A stretch of DNA of 64,000 bases from the NCBI GenBank assembly GCA_020848905.1, contig JADLHG010000063.1, positions 1 through 64,000 of the forward strand. Reading direction: 5' to 3'. The position numbers and the translations under genes were made by a program. Shown here piece after piece: positions 24,171 to 33,391 of the stretch (its first letter is position 1; every line of letters begins with the position of its first letter). The DNA is from Deltaproteobacteria bacterium (lineage in GTDB: Bacteria; Myxococcota_A; Polyangia; GCA-2747355; JADLHG01). The notes beneath the pieces are model-generated. The model ran no database searches, was not told the DNA's origin, and was given only the letters and a program-made list of their open reading frames with translations.

Positions 24171-25721
24171 ATGCGTGGTTGGTCTACGGTGTTCGGTCTT
24201 CTGGGGATCCTCGTGCTGTGCAGAGGGAGCGGATGTAATCCGGCGGTAGTCGTCTTGAACGAGCCCGAGTCGGGGGTTGCCGACGCGGCGCCTGATGGTC
24301 CGTCGGTCTTTCGGGACACCGGACCGCGTAGCGACGCGCCGACGGCCGACGCACCGTCCGCGGACGCGGGCCTACCTGACCGCGCGCGAGCGGATGGGCC
24401 CGTCGCCGACGCAGGAGCCTGCGGCGACAAGCTCCAGAACGGCACCGAGACCGACGTGGACTGCGGCGGGGCGAGCTGTGGTCCCTGCGACGAGCAGAGG
24501 AAGTGCGTCGCCCCCAGGGACTGCAAGAGCGGTAGCTGCACCGGAGGCCGCTGCGACGGCGTGCTCGAGGTGGCGAGCGGCGTGTCGCGCACCTTCGAGG
24601 ACCTCTCCACCGCGGGCCAGGTAACGGGGATCAGCGGGGCGCAGCTCACGCTGGCGCCGGCGAGCGGCTTCGCGGCGGGGCAGGAAGCGCTCCTCATCAA
24701 CCTGCAGGGCTCGGCGACGGACGTGACCTCGGTCGGGAACTGGGAGCTCGTCGAGGTGGCGTCGGTGAGCGGCGCCGTGGTGACGCTGAAGGCGGCGGTC
24801 GCGAAGAGCTACGGCAAGGCGAGCGCGAACGCCGATCTCACCGGGCAGAAGGTCTTCCTCGTGCGGGTCCCGCGCTACGCCTCGGTCACGATCAAAGGCG
24901 AGCTCACGGCGAAGGCCTGGAATGGCACGGTGGGGGGACTCGGGCTGATCGTGCTCCGGGCCACGGGCAAGCTCGTCGTGGACGCCGCGGGCAAGCTCAC
25001 CCTCGGCGCGCGCGGCTATCGCTCGCTCGGCGTGAACTGCAACGGCGTGACGGGGGTGCCGGGCGAGTCCGCCTTCCCGATGCTGCCCTATAGCTGCCCG
25101 TGGACGACCACCCCGACGAAGGCCCCGAATGGGGGGGGCGGCGGCGGCGGGCTCTCGAACTGCAACGTGTACTCCTGCGCGACGCAGCAGCTCGGTGCGG
25201 GTGGCGGAGGGGCGAGCTACGGCGGGGCAGGGCAAGACGGGCAGCACAACGGGACGCAGCAGCAGGGAGGCCTCGCCGGGCTGGTCTACGGGCAGCCGGC
25301 GCTGAGCCAGGTCTATCTGGGTGCGGGCGGTGGCGCGGGCGCCGGAGGCACGAACGGTCCCGGTACGATCGTCGCCAACGGGCGGGGCGGGGGCCTGCTC
25401 CTGCTCTTCGCCGACGAGCTCGCGATCGACGGTGCCACGGATGCGAGCGGCCAGGTGGGCGGTGACAACGCGAACTGCGGCTCCGCGAACGGCTCCGGCT
25501 CGGGGGGCGGCGGTGCGGGGGGCAGCGTCTACCTCGCGGCCAGGACCGTCAAGATCACGGCCGGCAAGATCACCGCGAAGGGAGGCCCCGGAGGGTGCAA
25601 GGGGGGCGGCGCCGGGGGCGTCGGCCGCATCCGGATCGGCTGCACGACGCTCAACGGCACGGCGTGCCCCGGGGCAGACGCCAATCTGACCACTCCGCCC
25701 GCGTACCTCGTCGGCCCGTAG
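24171..25721 (+). CDS. Glycine-rich, cysteine-containing lipoprotein of unknown function
   Basis: The 516-residue protein starts at ATG 24171 behind GGAGGGG. It has a lipoprotein signal ending in RGSGC and an Asp/Ala-rich linker (DAPTADAPSADAGLPD). A Cys-rich module follows (CGDKLQNGTETDVDCGG, then CGPCDEQRKC and DCKSGSCTGGRC) of a kind common in myxobacterial surface proteins. The C-terminal half is beta-rich with many poly-Gly turns (PNGGGGGGGLSNC, AGGGGASYGG) and ends GGVGRIRIG. No enzyme motif was recognised. It is likely an outer-surface protein. Confidence 0.65.
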   Translation: MRGWSTVFGLLGILVLCRGSGCNPAVVVLNEPESGVADAAPDGPSVFRDTGPRSDAPTADAPSADAGLPDRARADGPVADAGACGDKLQNGTETDVDCGGASCGPCDEQRKCVAPRDCKSGSCTGGRCDGVLEVASGVSRTFEDLSTAGQVTGISGAQLTLAPASGFAAGQEALLINLQGSATDVTSVGNWELVEVASVSGAVVTLKAAVAKSYGKASANADLTGQKVFLVRVPRYASVTIKGELTAKAWNGTVGGLGLIVLRATGKLVVDAAGKLTLGARGYRSLGVNCNGVTGVPGESAFPMLPYSCPWTTTPTKAPNGGGGGGGLSNCNVYSCATQQLGAGGGGASYGGAGQDGQHNGTQQQGGLAGLVYGQPALSQVYLGAGGGAGAGGTNGPGTIVANGRGGGLLLLFADELAIDGATDASGQVGGDNANCGSANGSGSGGGGAGGSVYLAARTVKITAGKITAKGGPGGCKGGGAGGVGRIRIGCTTLNGTACPGADANLTTPPAYLVGP

Positions 25722-25840
25722 AATTTTCCCAAAAGAGGGACAAAGGACTGGGGGGGCCGCGTCCATCTAACAGGGACGCCGCCGGAGGGCACGGAAGCTC
25801 CACCGCGGCCGTATCACGAGCTGCGCCCAAGGAGCGACGT

Positions 25841-26503
25841 GTGAAAGGGCCCCGGTTGACCGACGACGAGGTGCGCGGCGCGCGGGCCGGAGAGCTCGCT
25901 CCCACGGATGCGGGGTCCGCTCTGCCGTCGCACGAGCTGGTCGAGCTGGCCCGGCACGGAGGACGCGAGGCCTTCGAGGAGCTCTTCCGCCGCTACCATC
26001 CCGCCGTCGTGCGGCGCCTGACGTTGCTCGGGGGCACGCGGCTTCCCGTCGCAGATCTGGCCCAGGAGACCTTCATCTGCGCGCTGCGTGCGTTGCCGCG
26101 CTATCGGGGCGAGGGGTCCTTCCTGCATTGGGTCCTGCGCATCGCCACGAATCAGGCCCACACCGCCTACCGCCGCCAGCAACCGTTCTGGCGCCTCTGG
26201 GAGCGGCCCGAGACCGAGGCCGAGGTCCCCGATGCGGGCCTGCGCGGGGCCGAGAGCTACCCCGACCTCGAAGCGGTTCACCGTGCGCTCGGTCGGCTCT
26301 CGCCCAGGCTACGCGAGGCGGTGGTCCTCTTCGAGCTGGAGGGGCTGACGCTCGACGAGCTCGCCGCAGAGCTCGAGGTCCCGCTCCACACCGCCGCGTC
26401 GCGCGTCCGTCGCGGACGTGCGCGGCTGAAGGAAGAGCTCGAGCGCCTGGGCTTCGCTCCCCTGATGTGGCCCGCGCGCCCGTGCCCGGGAGACCTCCCA
26501 TGA
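25841..26503 (+). CDS. ECF-type RNA polymerase sigma factor
   Basis: The 220-residue protein starts at GTG 25841 behind AAGGA. Region 2 is at about 30-105 (AFEELFRRYHPAVVRRLTLL, DLAQETFICALRALPRYRGE, LHWVLRIATNQAHTAYRR). Region 4 is at about 145-205 (LSPRLREAVVLFELEGLTLD, ELAAELEVPLHTAASRVRRG). The layout is that of an extracytoplasmic function sigma factor. Its stop overlaps the next gene (ATGA), which encodes a single-span membrane protein that may be its regulator. Confidence 0.88.
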   Translation: MKGPRLTDDEVRGARAGELAPTDAGSALPSHELVELARHGGREAFEELFRRYHPAVVRRLTLLGGTRLPVADLAQETFICALRALPRYRGEGSFLHWVLRIATNQAHTAYRRQQPFWRLWERPETEAEVPDAGLRGAESYPDLEAVHRALGRLSPRLREAVVLFELEGLTLDELAAELEVPLHTAASRVRRGRARLKEELERLGFAPLMWPARPCPGDLP

Positions 26504-27096
26504 CGCGCGCCGTCCTCGTGACCCCGGGAGAGCAGACGCCGGAGCGAGCCTCCTGGCTGCGCCTCGCCAGGCAGCAAGGGAGCGCGCTCGTGGAGCGGCA
26601 GCTCGCGGCGTCCTCGCGCGCCTGTCCCTGGCAGGATCCCCCGCGCGCCTTATTCCCCCCGTGGGGCGGTTTCACGCTGGCCTGGGCGGCAGCCTTCGTC
26701 GTGGCCCTGGGCCTCGCCGGGGGGACCTGGGCCCTCGTGCGTCGCGCGGCCCGCCCGCAATCGGTCGTAGCGCCCCGGGAGGCAGCGGTCGCAGGAACGG
26801 AGCGTCGCGCGGTCCTCTCGCCGCCGCACCGGAGGCCCGCGACCGTCGAGCGCATCGCGACCGCGAGCGCGCTGGCGCCGACCAAGGAGGCCTCCCGCTC
26901 GCGCGAGCTGCTCCGCCGGGAGCGTCGGCGTCGCGCCCGCCCCGTCCCTCAGAAGGCGCCCGTTGCGGCCCCGCGCGCCGGTGGCCCGGAGACGCACGAG
27001 ATGCCCGACGAGGTGATCATCGTGAGCCCGCGCGCCCGGCTCCGTCCGCTCTTCACTCCCGAGGACTTCGTACGCCGCCGGTCGGCGCGTCCGTGA
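26500..27096 (+). CDS. Single-span membrane protein, possible anti-sigma factor
   Basis: The 198-residue protein is coupled to the sigma factor by ATGA. It has about 55 N-terminal cytoplasmic residues, a transmembrane segment at about 57-80 (GFTLAWAAAFVVALGLAGGT), and a basic, low-complexity outer region rich in Arg, Pro and Ala. It lacks the HxxxCxxC zinc motif of ZAS anti-sigma factors. The anti-sigma role rests on position and topology only. Confidence 0.55.
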   Translation: MTRAVLVTPGEQTPERASWLRLARQQGSALVERQLAASSRACPWQDPPRALFPPWGGFTLAWAAAFVVALGLAGGTWALVRRAARPQSVVAPREAAVAGTERRAVLSPPHRRPATVERIATASALAPTKEASRSRELLRRERRRRARPVPQKAPVAAPRAGGPETHEMPDEVIIVSPRARLRPLFTPEDFVRRRSARP

Positions 27097-27131
27097 AGGC
27101 CTCGGCCCGCACCCACGAAGGAGGGTCACCC

Positions 27132-27446
27132 ATGAGATCACTGCAGCGCGTCGCGGCCGCCGGGCTCGTTCTGTTCGCCACAGGGTCCGCCTTCGCGTCG
27201 CCCCCCGTCTTGCCGCTCTCGCCGTCGCCAATGCGCACGCTGCGCACGCCCTCCGCAGCCGCCGAGTCACCCGCGAAACCGGCCCCCGTCCTGCGCGTCC
27301 GCTTCGGAGACGACGACGTGGAGGTCTCCCGGGCGCGGCCCTTCGACGACTGGGTTCTGCTCGGAGGACCGGCACGCCACGCCTCGCTCGTGCCGCTGCG
27401 CGCGAACTTTCACGCCGAGCTTTTCAAGTCGGCCGAGGATCTGTGA
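27132..27446 (+). CDS. Small secreted protein of unknown function
   Basis: The 104-residue protein starts at ATG 27132 behind AAGGAGGG. It has a clear signal peptide (RSLQRVAAAGLVLFATGSAF, likely cut after AFA). The mature part includes VLRVRFGDDDVEVSRARPF and has no Cys. It lies 35 nt after the putative anti-sigma gene and may be the third gene of that operon. No family was recognised. Confidence 0.6.
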   Translation: MRSLQRVAAAGLVLFATGSAFASPPVLPLSPSPMRTLRTPSAAAESPAKPAPVLRVRFGDDDVEVSRARPFDDWVLLGGPARHASLVPLRANFHAELFKSAEDL

Positions 27447-27477
27447 CGGTTCGTCGGCGCTTCGCGGCGGGCGCGGG

Positions 27478-28329
27478 CTAGGTGCGCGCGCGCGCCTGGA
27501 TGAAGCTGTAAAAGAAGACGCTGTGCGGTTCGTGGGCCACGCGGTCGAGCTCGGCCGTCATTCCGGCCACCAGCTCCGCCGAGACCTGGCCCGCGCGCTC
27601 CAGCTCCGGCGCCCCCGAGAGCAGCAGATCCGTCCAGTACGAGAGGAACTCGGCGCGCTCGCCGGGCGAACGGTTGTCGAGGTGAAAGGTCTTCACCTCC
27701 GTCTCGATCTGCTGGAAGCCCACCGAGAGCAGCAGGTTGCCGAGCTTGGCCCCCACGAAGGGATCGCCGCCGAGCTCGAGCTGCCGGTCGTTGAAGGCCA
27801 TCCAGTAGCGCAGCGTGTGGGGGCTGTACGGCGAGAGGAAGAAGGTCGCGTTGAGCACCTCGTTGACGACGATCGCCGCGCCCGGGGCCAGCACGCGTCG
27901 CACCTCGGAGAGCACGCGCGCCGGGTCGGAGACGTGCTCGAGGATCCAGCAGAGGAAGGCCGCGTCGAAGGTCTCGCGCTCGAAGGTCAGGCGCATCGCG
28001 TCGCCGTGCGTGAAGCGGTAGCGCCCGGCCGCCCAGGGCACCTCGGCCAGGAAGCGCTCCGCCTCCGCGAGCTGCTCCTGGTTCCGTTCGATGCCCGTCA
28101 CGTGCAGCTCGGGGAAGTGGCGCAGGAGGATCTCCGTCTGCGCCCCGACGCCGCTGCCCACCTCGATGAGCCGCCGGCGCCGCCGGAAGGGGAGGCGGTC
28201 GTGCACCATCGGCTCCAGAAAGCGGGCCTGCCTCCGGAGGCGCTGGCGTTCCCCTTCCGTGTAGCCGTGCAGGTAGCCCGAGGCCGTGCTGCGCTCGGGG
28301 GCATTCTTCTCGCCGGGGTCGGTGCTCAT
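27478..28329 (-). CDS. Class I SAM-dependent methyltransferase
   Basis: The 283-residue protein starts at ATG 28329. Motif I is LIEVGSGVGAQTEILLRHFP, followed by VTGIERNQEQLAEAERFL, FTHGDAMRLTFERETFDAAF and CWILEHVSDPARVLSEVRRV. The last motif is typical of the Methyltransf_11/UbiE group. The reading frame stays open further upstream, but that part has no family character and overlaps the neighbouring lipoprotein gene. The substrate is unknown. Confidence 0.8.
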   Translation of the reverse strand: MSTDPGEKNAPERSTASGYLHGYTEGERQRLRRQARFLEPMVHDRLPFRRRRRLIEVGSGVGAQTEILLRHFPELHVTGIERNQEQLAEAERFLAEVPWAAGRYRFTHGDAMRLTFERETFDAAFLCWILEHVSDPARVLSEVRRVLAPGAAIVVNEVLNATFFLSPYSPHTLRYWMAFNDRQLELGGDPFVGAKLGNLLLSVGFQQIETEVKTFHLDNRSPGERAEFLSYWTDLLLSGAPELERAGQVSAELVAGMTAELDRVAHEPHSVFFYSFIQARART

Positions 28330-28355
28330 CTCTCGTCTATAGCCGATCGTCGCGG

Positions 28356-29321
28356 TCACTGACAGCGGGTAGGCGGATAGCAGGTGAAGAAGCTGCCGTA
28401 GCACTCGGCGTTCTTCGCCTTGCAGCAGCCCGCGGACATGCAGCTGCCGCTGCACACGCTCTTCAGCGTGGCGCAGTCGGTCTGGTTGCTCGGCGCCGCG
28501 GCGGGGGTCGGGCTGGGGGCGGGCGTTGCGGGCGCTGCCGGCGCGGCGGACGGCGACGAGGTCGGGTCGAGGGTGCCCCAGATCGCCGTATGCGCGCCGT
28601 CGTAGATGCCGAGCACCCAGGTCAGAGAGCCTGTGATCGAGGTATTGCACGGGGGATAGGCAAACCCAGCGGAGCCGGCAGGCACGCTCCAATTCCGCCC
28701 CTTCGCGGCCTTCCAGCCGACCTCGGTCCAATTCGTGCGGCCGCTCTCGTTCAGATAGCGAGCATCGGTACCGTTGTTGAATTGATTCTTCACCCTGATC
28801 CAGGCCGACACGCCCGCCTTCGTCGTCCAGAGCCAGTTGCCGCACAGGGCGTTGACGTAGCCCCAGAGGAAGTAGTTCACCTCGCCCGCAAAGTGACAGG
28901 TTCCTCCGACGGTGAGCGTTCCCTGTGAGGCTGTGCCGACCTCGCCGCACATGCCTTCGTTGCTCGCGACCTGGGTGGCCATGCCGCTCTCCGCGAAGGC
29001 CCATTGCTGGACATCCCATCCGGCGGCATCGTTGATGCCTTGGCAGAGCTCCGCCTGTTTCGTCGCGTCCAGCTTGGCGTACTCCGCGCTCACGGCCGCA
29101 CCGAGCACGGCGAGCGCGTTGTCGGCCTGGCCACCGCACCGCACGACGCTCTGCATCCTCTCTCTGTGGCCCGGCAGCGGAGCTGGCGCGCTCTCCGACG
29201 GGGAGCTGGGATCGTTCGAGCCGCACCCGACGAGTGCGGGGCAGAGCAGCAGCCCCAGGACGACGCTTCGTGTCGAGAGGGTTCGGCCCCCGGATCGGGA
29301 CGCACGGACAGCTTTCCTCAT
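28356..29321 (-). CDS. Lipoprotein of unknown function with Cys-rich C-terminus
   Basis: The 321-residue protein has a lipoprotein signal ending LVGCGSN. A mid region is rich in Trp, Asn and Gly (VNYFLWGYVNALCGNWLWTT, ARYLNESGRTNWTEVGWKAA). An Ala/Pro-rich linker (about 240-270) follows, then a compact C-terminal module with eight Cys (CATLKSVCSGSC, GCCKAKNAECYG and a final C). The mid region could bind carbohydrate, but no family was recognised. It is downstream of no obvious partner. Confidence 0.6.
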   Translation of the reverse strand: MRKAVRASRSGGRTLSTRSVVLGLLLCPALVGCGSNDPSSPSESAPAPLPGHRERMQSVVRCGGQADNALAVLGAAVSAEYAKLDATKQAELCQGINDAAGWDVQQWAFAESGMATQVASNEGMCGEVGTASQGTLTVGGTCHFAGEVNYFLWGYVNALCGNWLWTTKAGVSAWIRVKNQFNNGTDARYLNESGRTNWTEVGWKAAKGRNWSVPAGSAGFAYPPCNTSITGSLTWVLGIYDGAHTAIWGTLDPTSSPSAAPAAPATPAPSPTPAAAPSNQTDCATLKSVCSGSCMSAGCCKAKNAECYGSFFTCYPPTRCQ

Positions 29322-29396
29322 ACAGACCTCACTCCGTGGCGATGGTGAAGACGTAAAGCACGAACCATGCCTCCTTGAGGTTGGCGAGTCGGGCCC

Positions 29397-30206
29397 TTAG
29401 CGGAGTAGCTTGGGCGGGACTCCCGAGAGGAGGTCGCCCCAGCGCGTCTCGGGGCCGGTGCGGCTCGCGAGCTGCGCAGGGAGGGCCGGGAACTCGTAGC
29501 CCGCCTGCTGCATGTAGAGCTCCCAGGGGAGCTTGGGGTAGAGGCCCTTGGCGGCCGTGACGGCGCGACGCAGCCGGTGGTAGACGAGCATGCGCTGGAC
29601 GTCCACACGCGAGGATTCGCCGCGGACCCCGTTCCAGGGGTGCCACTCCAGGTCGGAGAGGCGCCGCATGAGCGGCACGTACTCGGCGTAGACCGCCGCC
29701 AGCTGCGTCTTCACCGCGAGCAGGCGCTGGGCCTCGGTCTTGTGCCGCACCTCGCCCCCTCGCCCTCGGACCTCGGCCGGCAGCTCGAAGACCTGCTCCG
29801 CCGCCGCGCGTGCGACCTTCAGCGCCTTCCGTCGAAGGGTGGGTTCCGACTGGGGGCGGTCGAGGGGAATCGCGGGCCAGAGCACGCGCTCGGTGAGATC
29901 GAGGGCCTTGTCGGTGTCTGAGGTGGCCAGCGCGCGTCGGGCCGCGATGAGGTCGGTCACCGCCTCGGCGAAGCGCGAGCGCTCCTTCGGAGGCGGTGGC
30001 AGGAGCCGCCGCTCGAGAGCCTGCGCCTTGTCCGCAGGAAGAAAGATGCGCGCGAGCTGGATGCGCGTGCGGGTCCACCAGGTCGTGCTCGCGGGGCCTG
30101 CCGCGGGGATCTTCCGGCTCGCCTGCGCGGGGTCCATCCCGAGGAGTGGAAGGGCGACGACGAGCAAGGCGAGAGTGATCGAGTGTGAGCGTTGAGCCTG
30201 GCGCAT
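29397..30206 (-). CDS. Secreted protein of unknown function
   Basis: The 269-residue protein starts at ATG 30206. It has a signal peptide (SITLALLVVALPLLGMDPAQ, cut after QASA-like residues). The mature part is largely alpha-helical and charged (ERSRFAEAVTDLIAARRALA, AAAEQVFELPAEVRGRGGEV) and contains no Cys. It may form a helical bundle in the periplasm. No family match was recognised. Confidence 0.55.
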   Translation of the reverse strand: MRQAQRSHSITLALLVVALPLLGMDPAQASRKIPAAGPASTTWWTRTRIQLARIFLPADKAQALERRLLPPPPKERSRFAEAVTDLIAARRALATSDTDKALDLTERVLWPAIPLDRPQSEPTLRRKALKVARAAAEQVFELPAEVRGRGGEVRHKTEAQRLLAVKTQLAAVYAEYVPLMRRLSDLEWHPWNGVRGESSRVDVQRMLVYHRLRRAVTAAKGLYPKLPWELYMQQAGYEFPALPAQLASRTGPETRWGDLLSGVPPKLLR

Positions 30207-30532
30207 CGGATCGGTCCTTCTTCGTGGGCCTCCGCTGCAATGATGCAATGCTCGTACCTGTAACCACACGGCCTCCGGTGCGGGCGCTACCTGTGGATCC
30301 ACGTAGCTGCGTGCATGGAGCAGCGTCCGGTGGCGCGCGGTGCTGGGGTCAGCTGACCCGGCCGCCACCGGCCCGGGCCTGTGGCCTCTGGCCCCCTTGG
30401 GTGCGCGGGAATCGTGCGGGCGGGTCGCTACGGCAAGGGCGCAGCCGTCGCTAACCCTCGAAGGTTGTTCTCCTTCGATCGTTGGAACGCGGCTTGCTCC
30501 AGCGCCGGCCGGGGCCTACGGAGGGACCGCTC
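30207..30532. other. Divergent intergenic region with two palindromes
   Basis: These 326 bases separate two secreted-protein genes that are transcribed outwards, and I see no credible coding sequence. Two palindromes stand out. GCTAC-CT-GTGGATCCAC-GTAGC (30286-30307) has paired arms with a 2-nt bulge. GGGTCAGCTGACCC (30346-30359) is a perfect 14-bp dyad. Either may be an operator; no T-tract follows them. Confidence 0.5.
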
Positions 30533-31171
30533 ATGCGCCGAGCCAGACCGCATCGATGGACCTGCACCCTGAGTATGTCCGCGCTGGCCTTGCTCCTCGG
30601 GCCAGCCGCACCAGCCGCGCTGGCCCGGGCGCCCGATCGCGCGCCGCGCGCGGTGCTCGAGCTGGCCACGGAGCTCCGAGCAGCGCCCCGAGGAACCACG
30701 CTCCGCCGTACGGATCCCCAGGGCGCGGTCCTCCTCGCCTGGGCCATGGGCCTGGCCTGGAGCCGCAGCGGAACCGAACGTTCGTTCGATACCCTCCTCG
30801 GCGTGCGGCGCACCACGCCCCAGGGGATGCAGGCGACGTACACCTTCGTGGACGAGCCGGGTCAGGCCCCGCGGCTTCAGCTTGCGGCCTTCGAGCACCA
30901 CACGCCGACCCGGCTCCGCTTCTGGGGAGCTGGCGAGTCGTCGAACACCACCAAGGTCAGGACGCGCGACGGACGTGACCTGGTCAAGATCGTCCGGCAC
31001 GCGCAGGGGCTCTGGGTGTCCACGGTCCTCGCCGACCCGCAAACCGGTGCGGGCGTGCAGTACCGCCCCGACCCGGAGCGACCCGGCCACCAGCTCGTCC
31101 GTCCGCTCGAACGCGCCATCCCCATCGGGCTGCTCTTGACCTACCCGGAGTTCTTCGGCCGACGGGACTAG
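30533..31171 (+). CDS. Secreted protein of unknown function
   Basis: The 212-residue protein starts at ATG 30533 behind GGAGGG. It has a signal peptide (SMSALALLLGPAAPAALA). The mature part is beta-rich in appearance (TRLRFWGAGESSNTTKVRTR, LVKIVRHAQGLWVSTVLADP). No family was recognised. It is convergent with the gene ending at 31173, with only one base between the stops. Confidence 0.55.
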   Translation: MRRARPHRWTCTLSMSALALLLGPAAPAALARAPDRAPRAVLELATELRAAPRGTTLRRTDPQGAVLLAWAMGLAWSRSGTERSFDTLLGVRRTTPQGMQATYTFVDEPGQAPRLQLAAFEHHTPTRLRFWGAGESSNTTKVRTRDGRDLVKIVRHAQGLWVSTVLADPQTGAGVQYRPDPERPGHQLVRPLERAIPIGLLLTYPEFFGRRD

Positions 31172-31172
31172 G

Positions 31173-31622
31173 CTACGGGGCGACCGCGCCGAGCGCCTTG
31201 CGCACCGGCGGATCGAGGAGCTCCTGCTTCACCAGCGGCGCGAAGCCGTAGGCCGTCACGTCCACCGCGTAGGGGCCCTTGCGGGCCACGAGGCCGTTGT
31301 TCGAGGACCCCTGCTCCCAGTAGGAGGCGCGGTCGCCAAGGCCGCTCACCGCGGTCCTCGACGTGCCGAGGTTCTTCATCGCGAGGTCCAAGACCTGGTC
31401 TCCCGCGCTGTTGAGCGCTCCCCAGACCACGAGCTCCACCGCTGGGGTACTCGAGCTCGCCGTCGTGTAGCGGCAGAGGCGCGTCACGAGGTCGGCCGAG
31501 TAGACGGACGTTTTCGGAGCGCCGCGCGCCGCCCCGGGGAGGAGCGGCTGCAGGTCGGCGAAGGAGAGAAGCCCGCACAGAGAGAGGCGTGCGATGGACG
31601 CCGAGCGTCGAGTGCTCTTCAT
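31173..31622 (-). CDS. Secreted protein of unknown function
   Basis: The 149-residue protein starts at ATG 31622. It has a signal-like N-terminus (ASIARLSLCGLLSFADLQPL). The mature part includes VELVVWGALNSAGDQVLDLA and YWEQGSSNNGLVARKGPYAV. The reading frame extends further upstream without good initiation and into the DUF6178 gene, so the start at 31622 is preferred. No family was recognised. Confidence 0.5.
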   Translation of the reverse strand: MKSTRRSASIARLSLCGLLSFADLQPLLPGAARGAPKTSVYSADLVTRLCRYTTASSSTPAVELVVWGALNSAGDQVLDLAMKNLGTSRTAVSGLGDRASYWEQGSSNNGLVARKGPYAVDVTAYGFAPLVKQELLDPPVRKALGAVAP

Positions 31623-31641
31623 GAAACGCGCTCCGCGTCGG

Positions 31642-33291
31642 TCACGACTGGGGGGGCCGAGCATCCTCCGGGGCGAGGCGGCCCAGAAAGGCGGATACGT
31701 GCTCGAGCTCCTCGCAACGCGCGATGAAGGCAAGCTCGCGACGCTCCGCGCCCGTTCGTAGCGCACCCGCGCGCTGCGGGCATTCCTCGAGCAGCCCGCG
31801 CAGGGCCTCGAGATCGGCCGGGTCGAGCGTCTCGTCGAGCGACTCCTGCAGCGTCGCGAGCTGGCGACGGGCGCGCCAGGGCCTCCCCGCGCGCATGGCG
31901 GAGCGCACCTCGGCTATCGCGCGCTCCACCCGCCGCGCCTCGGTCGTTCCGGCGAGCGCGGCCTGCCGCGCCACGAGCAGCCGCTCAACGGAGCTCGCCG
32001 CGGCCTCGCCGAGCCGATGGAGCCGCGCCCACCCGAGGCGAAACAGCACGTCGGCCGCCACCGACGCGAGCGCGGGAGCTTGCGTCGCGTCTCGCCGCTC
32101 CTCCGTCTCCTCGAGGAGCTCGAGCCCGAGGTTGCAGATGGCCACCGCCGCCTCGGCCGCCTCGAGGGGACGGAAGGGACGACCGGCAACCGTGCAGCCC
32201 GCCACGAGCACGTTGGCCAGGTAGGCCAACTCCTCCATCCGGGAGGCGTGGAGCGCGGCGTCTCGTTCGTAGAGCGCGCGAAGCGCCCCCCGAAACGGGC
32301 CGGGGTCTCCTGCCACGCCCGGTTCGATGTGCGCCTCGAGCAGGGGCGCGACCGGTACCGGCGCGAGGACCTCCGCCTCGCGCAGGAGGTCGAGGAGGGC
32401 CCCGGGCGCGGTAGCTTGGCCCCGCCCCTTCACCGAGGGGCTCTGCCCTGCCGTCGCTTCCGCGGGCACGCGCCGTAGCTCGCGGAAGTACGCGCGCGTC
32501 ACGGGGTCGCGCTCTCGGGCCTCCCGCTCCGTCGCGGGAGCGGTCCGCGCCAGAGCGAGGAAGCTCGCCGCGGCCTGCGAGGCCACGAACCCCTGCTCCG
32601 CTCGACGGTCCTCGCGCTCGGCGGCCACGTCGGTCTCGAGAGTCTCCTCGGCGGTGAGCACCGCGTAGAGACCCCCCTGCGCCTCGACGTCACCGGCCGA
32701 AAGGTGGCTACAGCGCGTGAGGATGCGCCGGAGGAGCTCGTGATGCTCCTGGTCGAGAGCGAGCAGCACCCCGAGGAGCGCGTCCCAGCCGTCGTGCCGG
32801 CGGGCGATGACCTGGAACTCCAGAAGCTCGTGGTAGGGGTGGCTGTCGAGGGCCTTGTCGAGTAGCGCCACTTCGGGACTCTCGTCGCTCAGCTCGCCGC
32901 GCAGCTCGTCGAGGTCGAGCACGAGCAGCAGCCGGTGAAGCCCGAGGGTGACCAGATCGAAGGGCAGCTCGGCGAGCTTGCGTGCCGCCAGCTCTTCCCC
33001 CGCCTCGAGCAGGACCTCGAGCCAGAGGGCGAAGCGGTCGCTGTCGAAGCGCTCCTCGTCGCCCGGACGCGCCTTCTGCCAGAGCTCGTCATCGAAGACC
33101 TGGACGAGCTGTTCGGTGGTGGCGAGAGCGACGAGCTCGCCCGAGTCTTCCAGGCCGAGGTGCCCGATGAGCTGCCCGAGCGCGCGGGCCGGGAGCGCCT
33201 GAACGGCCGAGACGAGGTCCGGTGTCTCGAGGAGGCGGCTCAGCAGCCGGTGCGAGGTCGGGCGAACGAGGCGCGAGGCAGGGTTCGTCAT
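31642..33291 (-). CDS. DUF6178 family protein
   Basis: The 549-residue cytoplasmic protein starts at ATG 33291. It has repeated acidic, Leu-rich helical segments: VSAVQALPARALGQLIGHLG, LVALATTEQLVQVFDDELWQ, LWLEVLLEAGEELAARKLAE and SHPYHELLEFQVIARRHDGW. This pattern is typical of DUF6178, a large family of unknown function common in former Deltaproteobacteria. No catalytic motif is visible. The upstream region is shared with a divergent MarR gene. Confidence 0.72.
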   Translation of the reverse strand: MTNPASRLVRPTSHRLLSRLLETPDLVSAVQALPARALGQLIGHLGLEDSGELVALATTEQLVQVFDDELWQKARPGDEERFDSDRFALWLEVLLEAGEELAARKLAELPFDLVTLGLHRLLLVLDLDELRGELSDESPEVALLDKALDSHPYHELLEFQVIARRHDGWDALLGVLLALDQEHHELLRRILTRCSHLSAGDVEAQGGLYAVLTAEETLETDVAAEREDRRAEQGFVASQAAASFLALARTAPATEREARERDPVTRAYFRELRRVPAEATAGQSPSVKGRGQATAPGALLDLLREAEVLAPVPVAPLLEAHIEPGVAGDPGPFRGALRALYERDAALHASRMEELAYLANVLVAGCTVAGRPFRPLEAAEAAVAICNLGLELLEETEERRDATQAPALASVAADVLFRLGWARLHRLGEAAASSVERLLVARQAALAGTTEARRVERAIAEVRSAMRAGRPWRARRQLATLQESLDETLDPADLEALRGLLEECPQRAGALRTGAERRELAFIARCEELEHVSAFLGRLAPEDARPPQS

Positions 33292-33356
33292 GTGGCGTGC
33301 TCGGGTTGAGCGCCGTGTTCGGCGCCGTAGACAGCACTCAACCATATCCTCGTCTC

Positions 33357-33385
33357 TTGACAGATACAAAAGATAGAGCTATCTA
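33357..33385 (+). promoter_or_regulatory. MarR gene promoter with overlapping palindrome
   Basis: TTGACA (33357-33362) and TATCTA (33380-33385) are separated by 17 bp. The palindrome AGATAG-AG-CTATCT (33371-33384) covers the spacer end and the -10 element, and the MarR start codon follows at 33392. This is the expected design for MarR autorepression. Confidence 0.6.
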
Positions 33386-33391
33386 ACTAAT

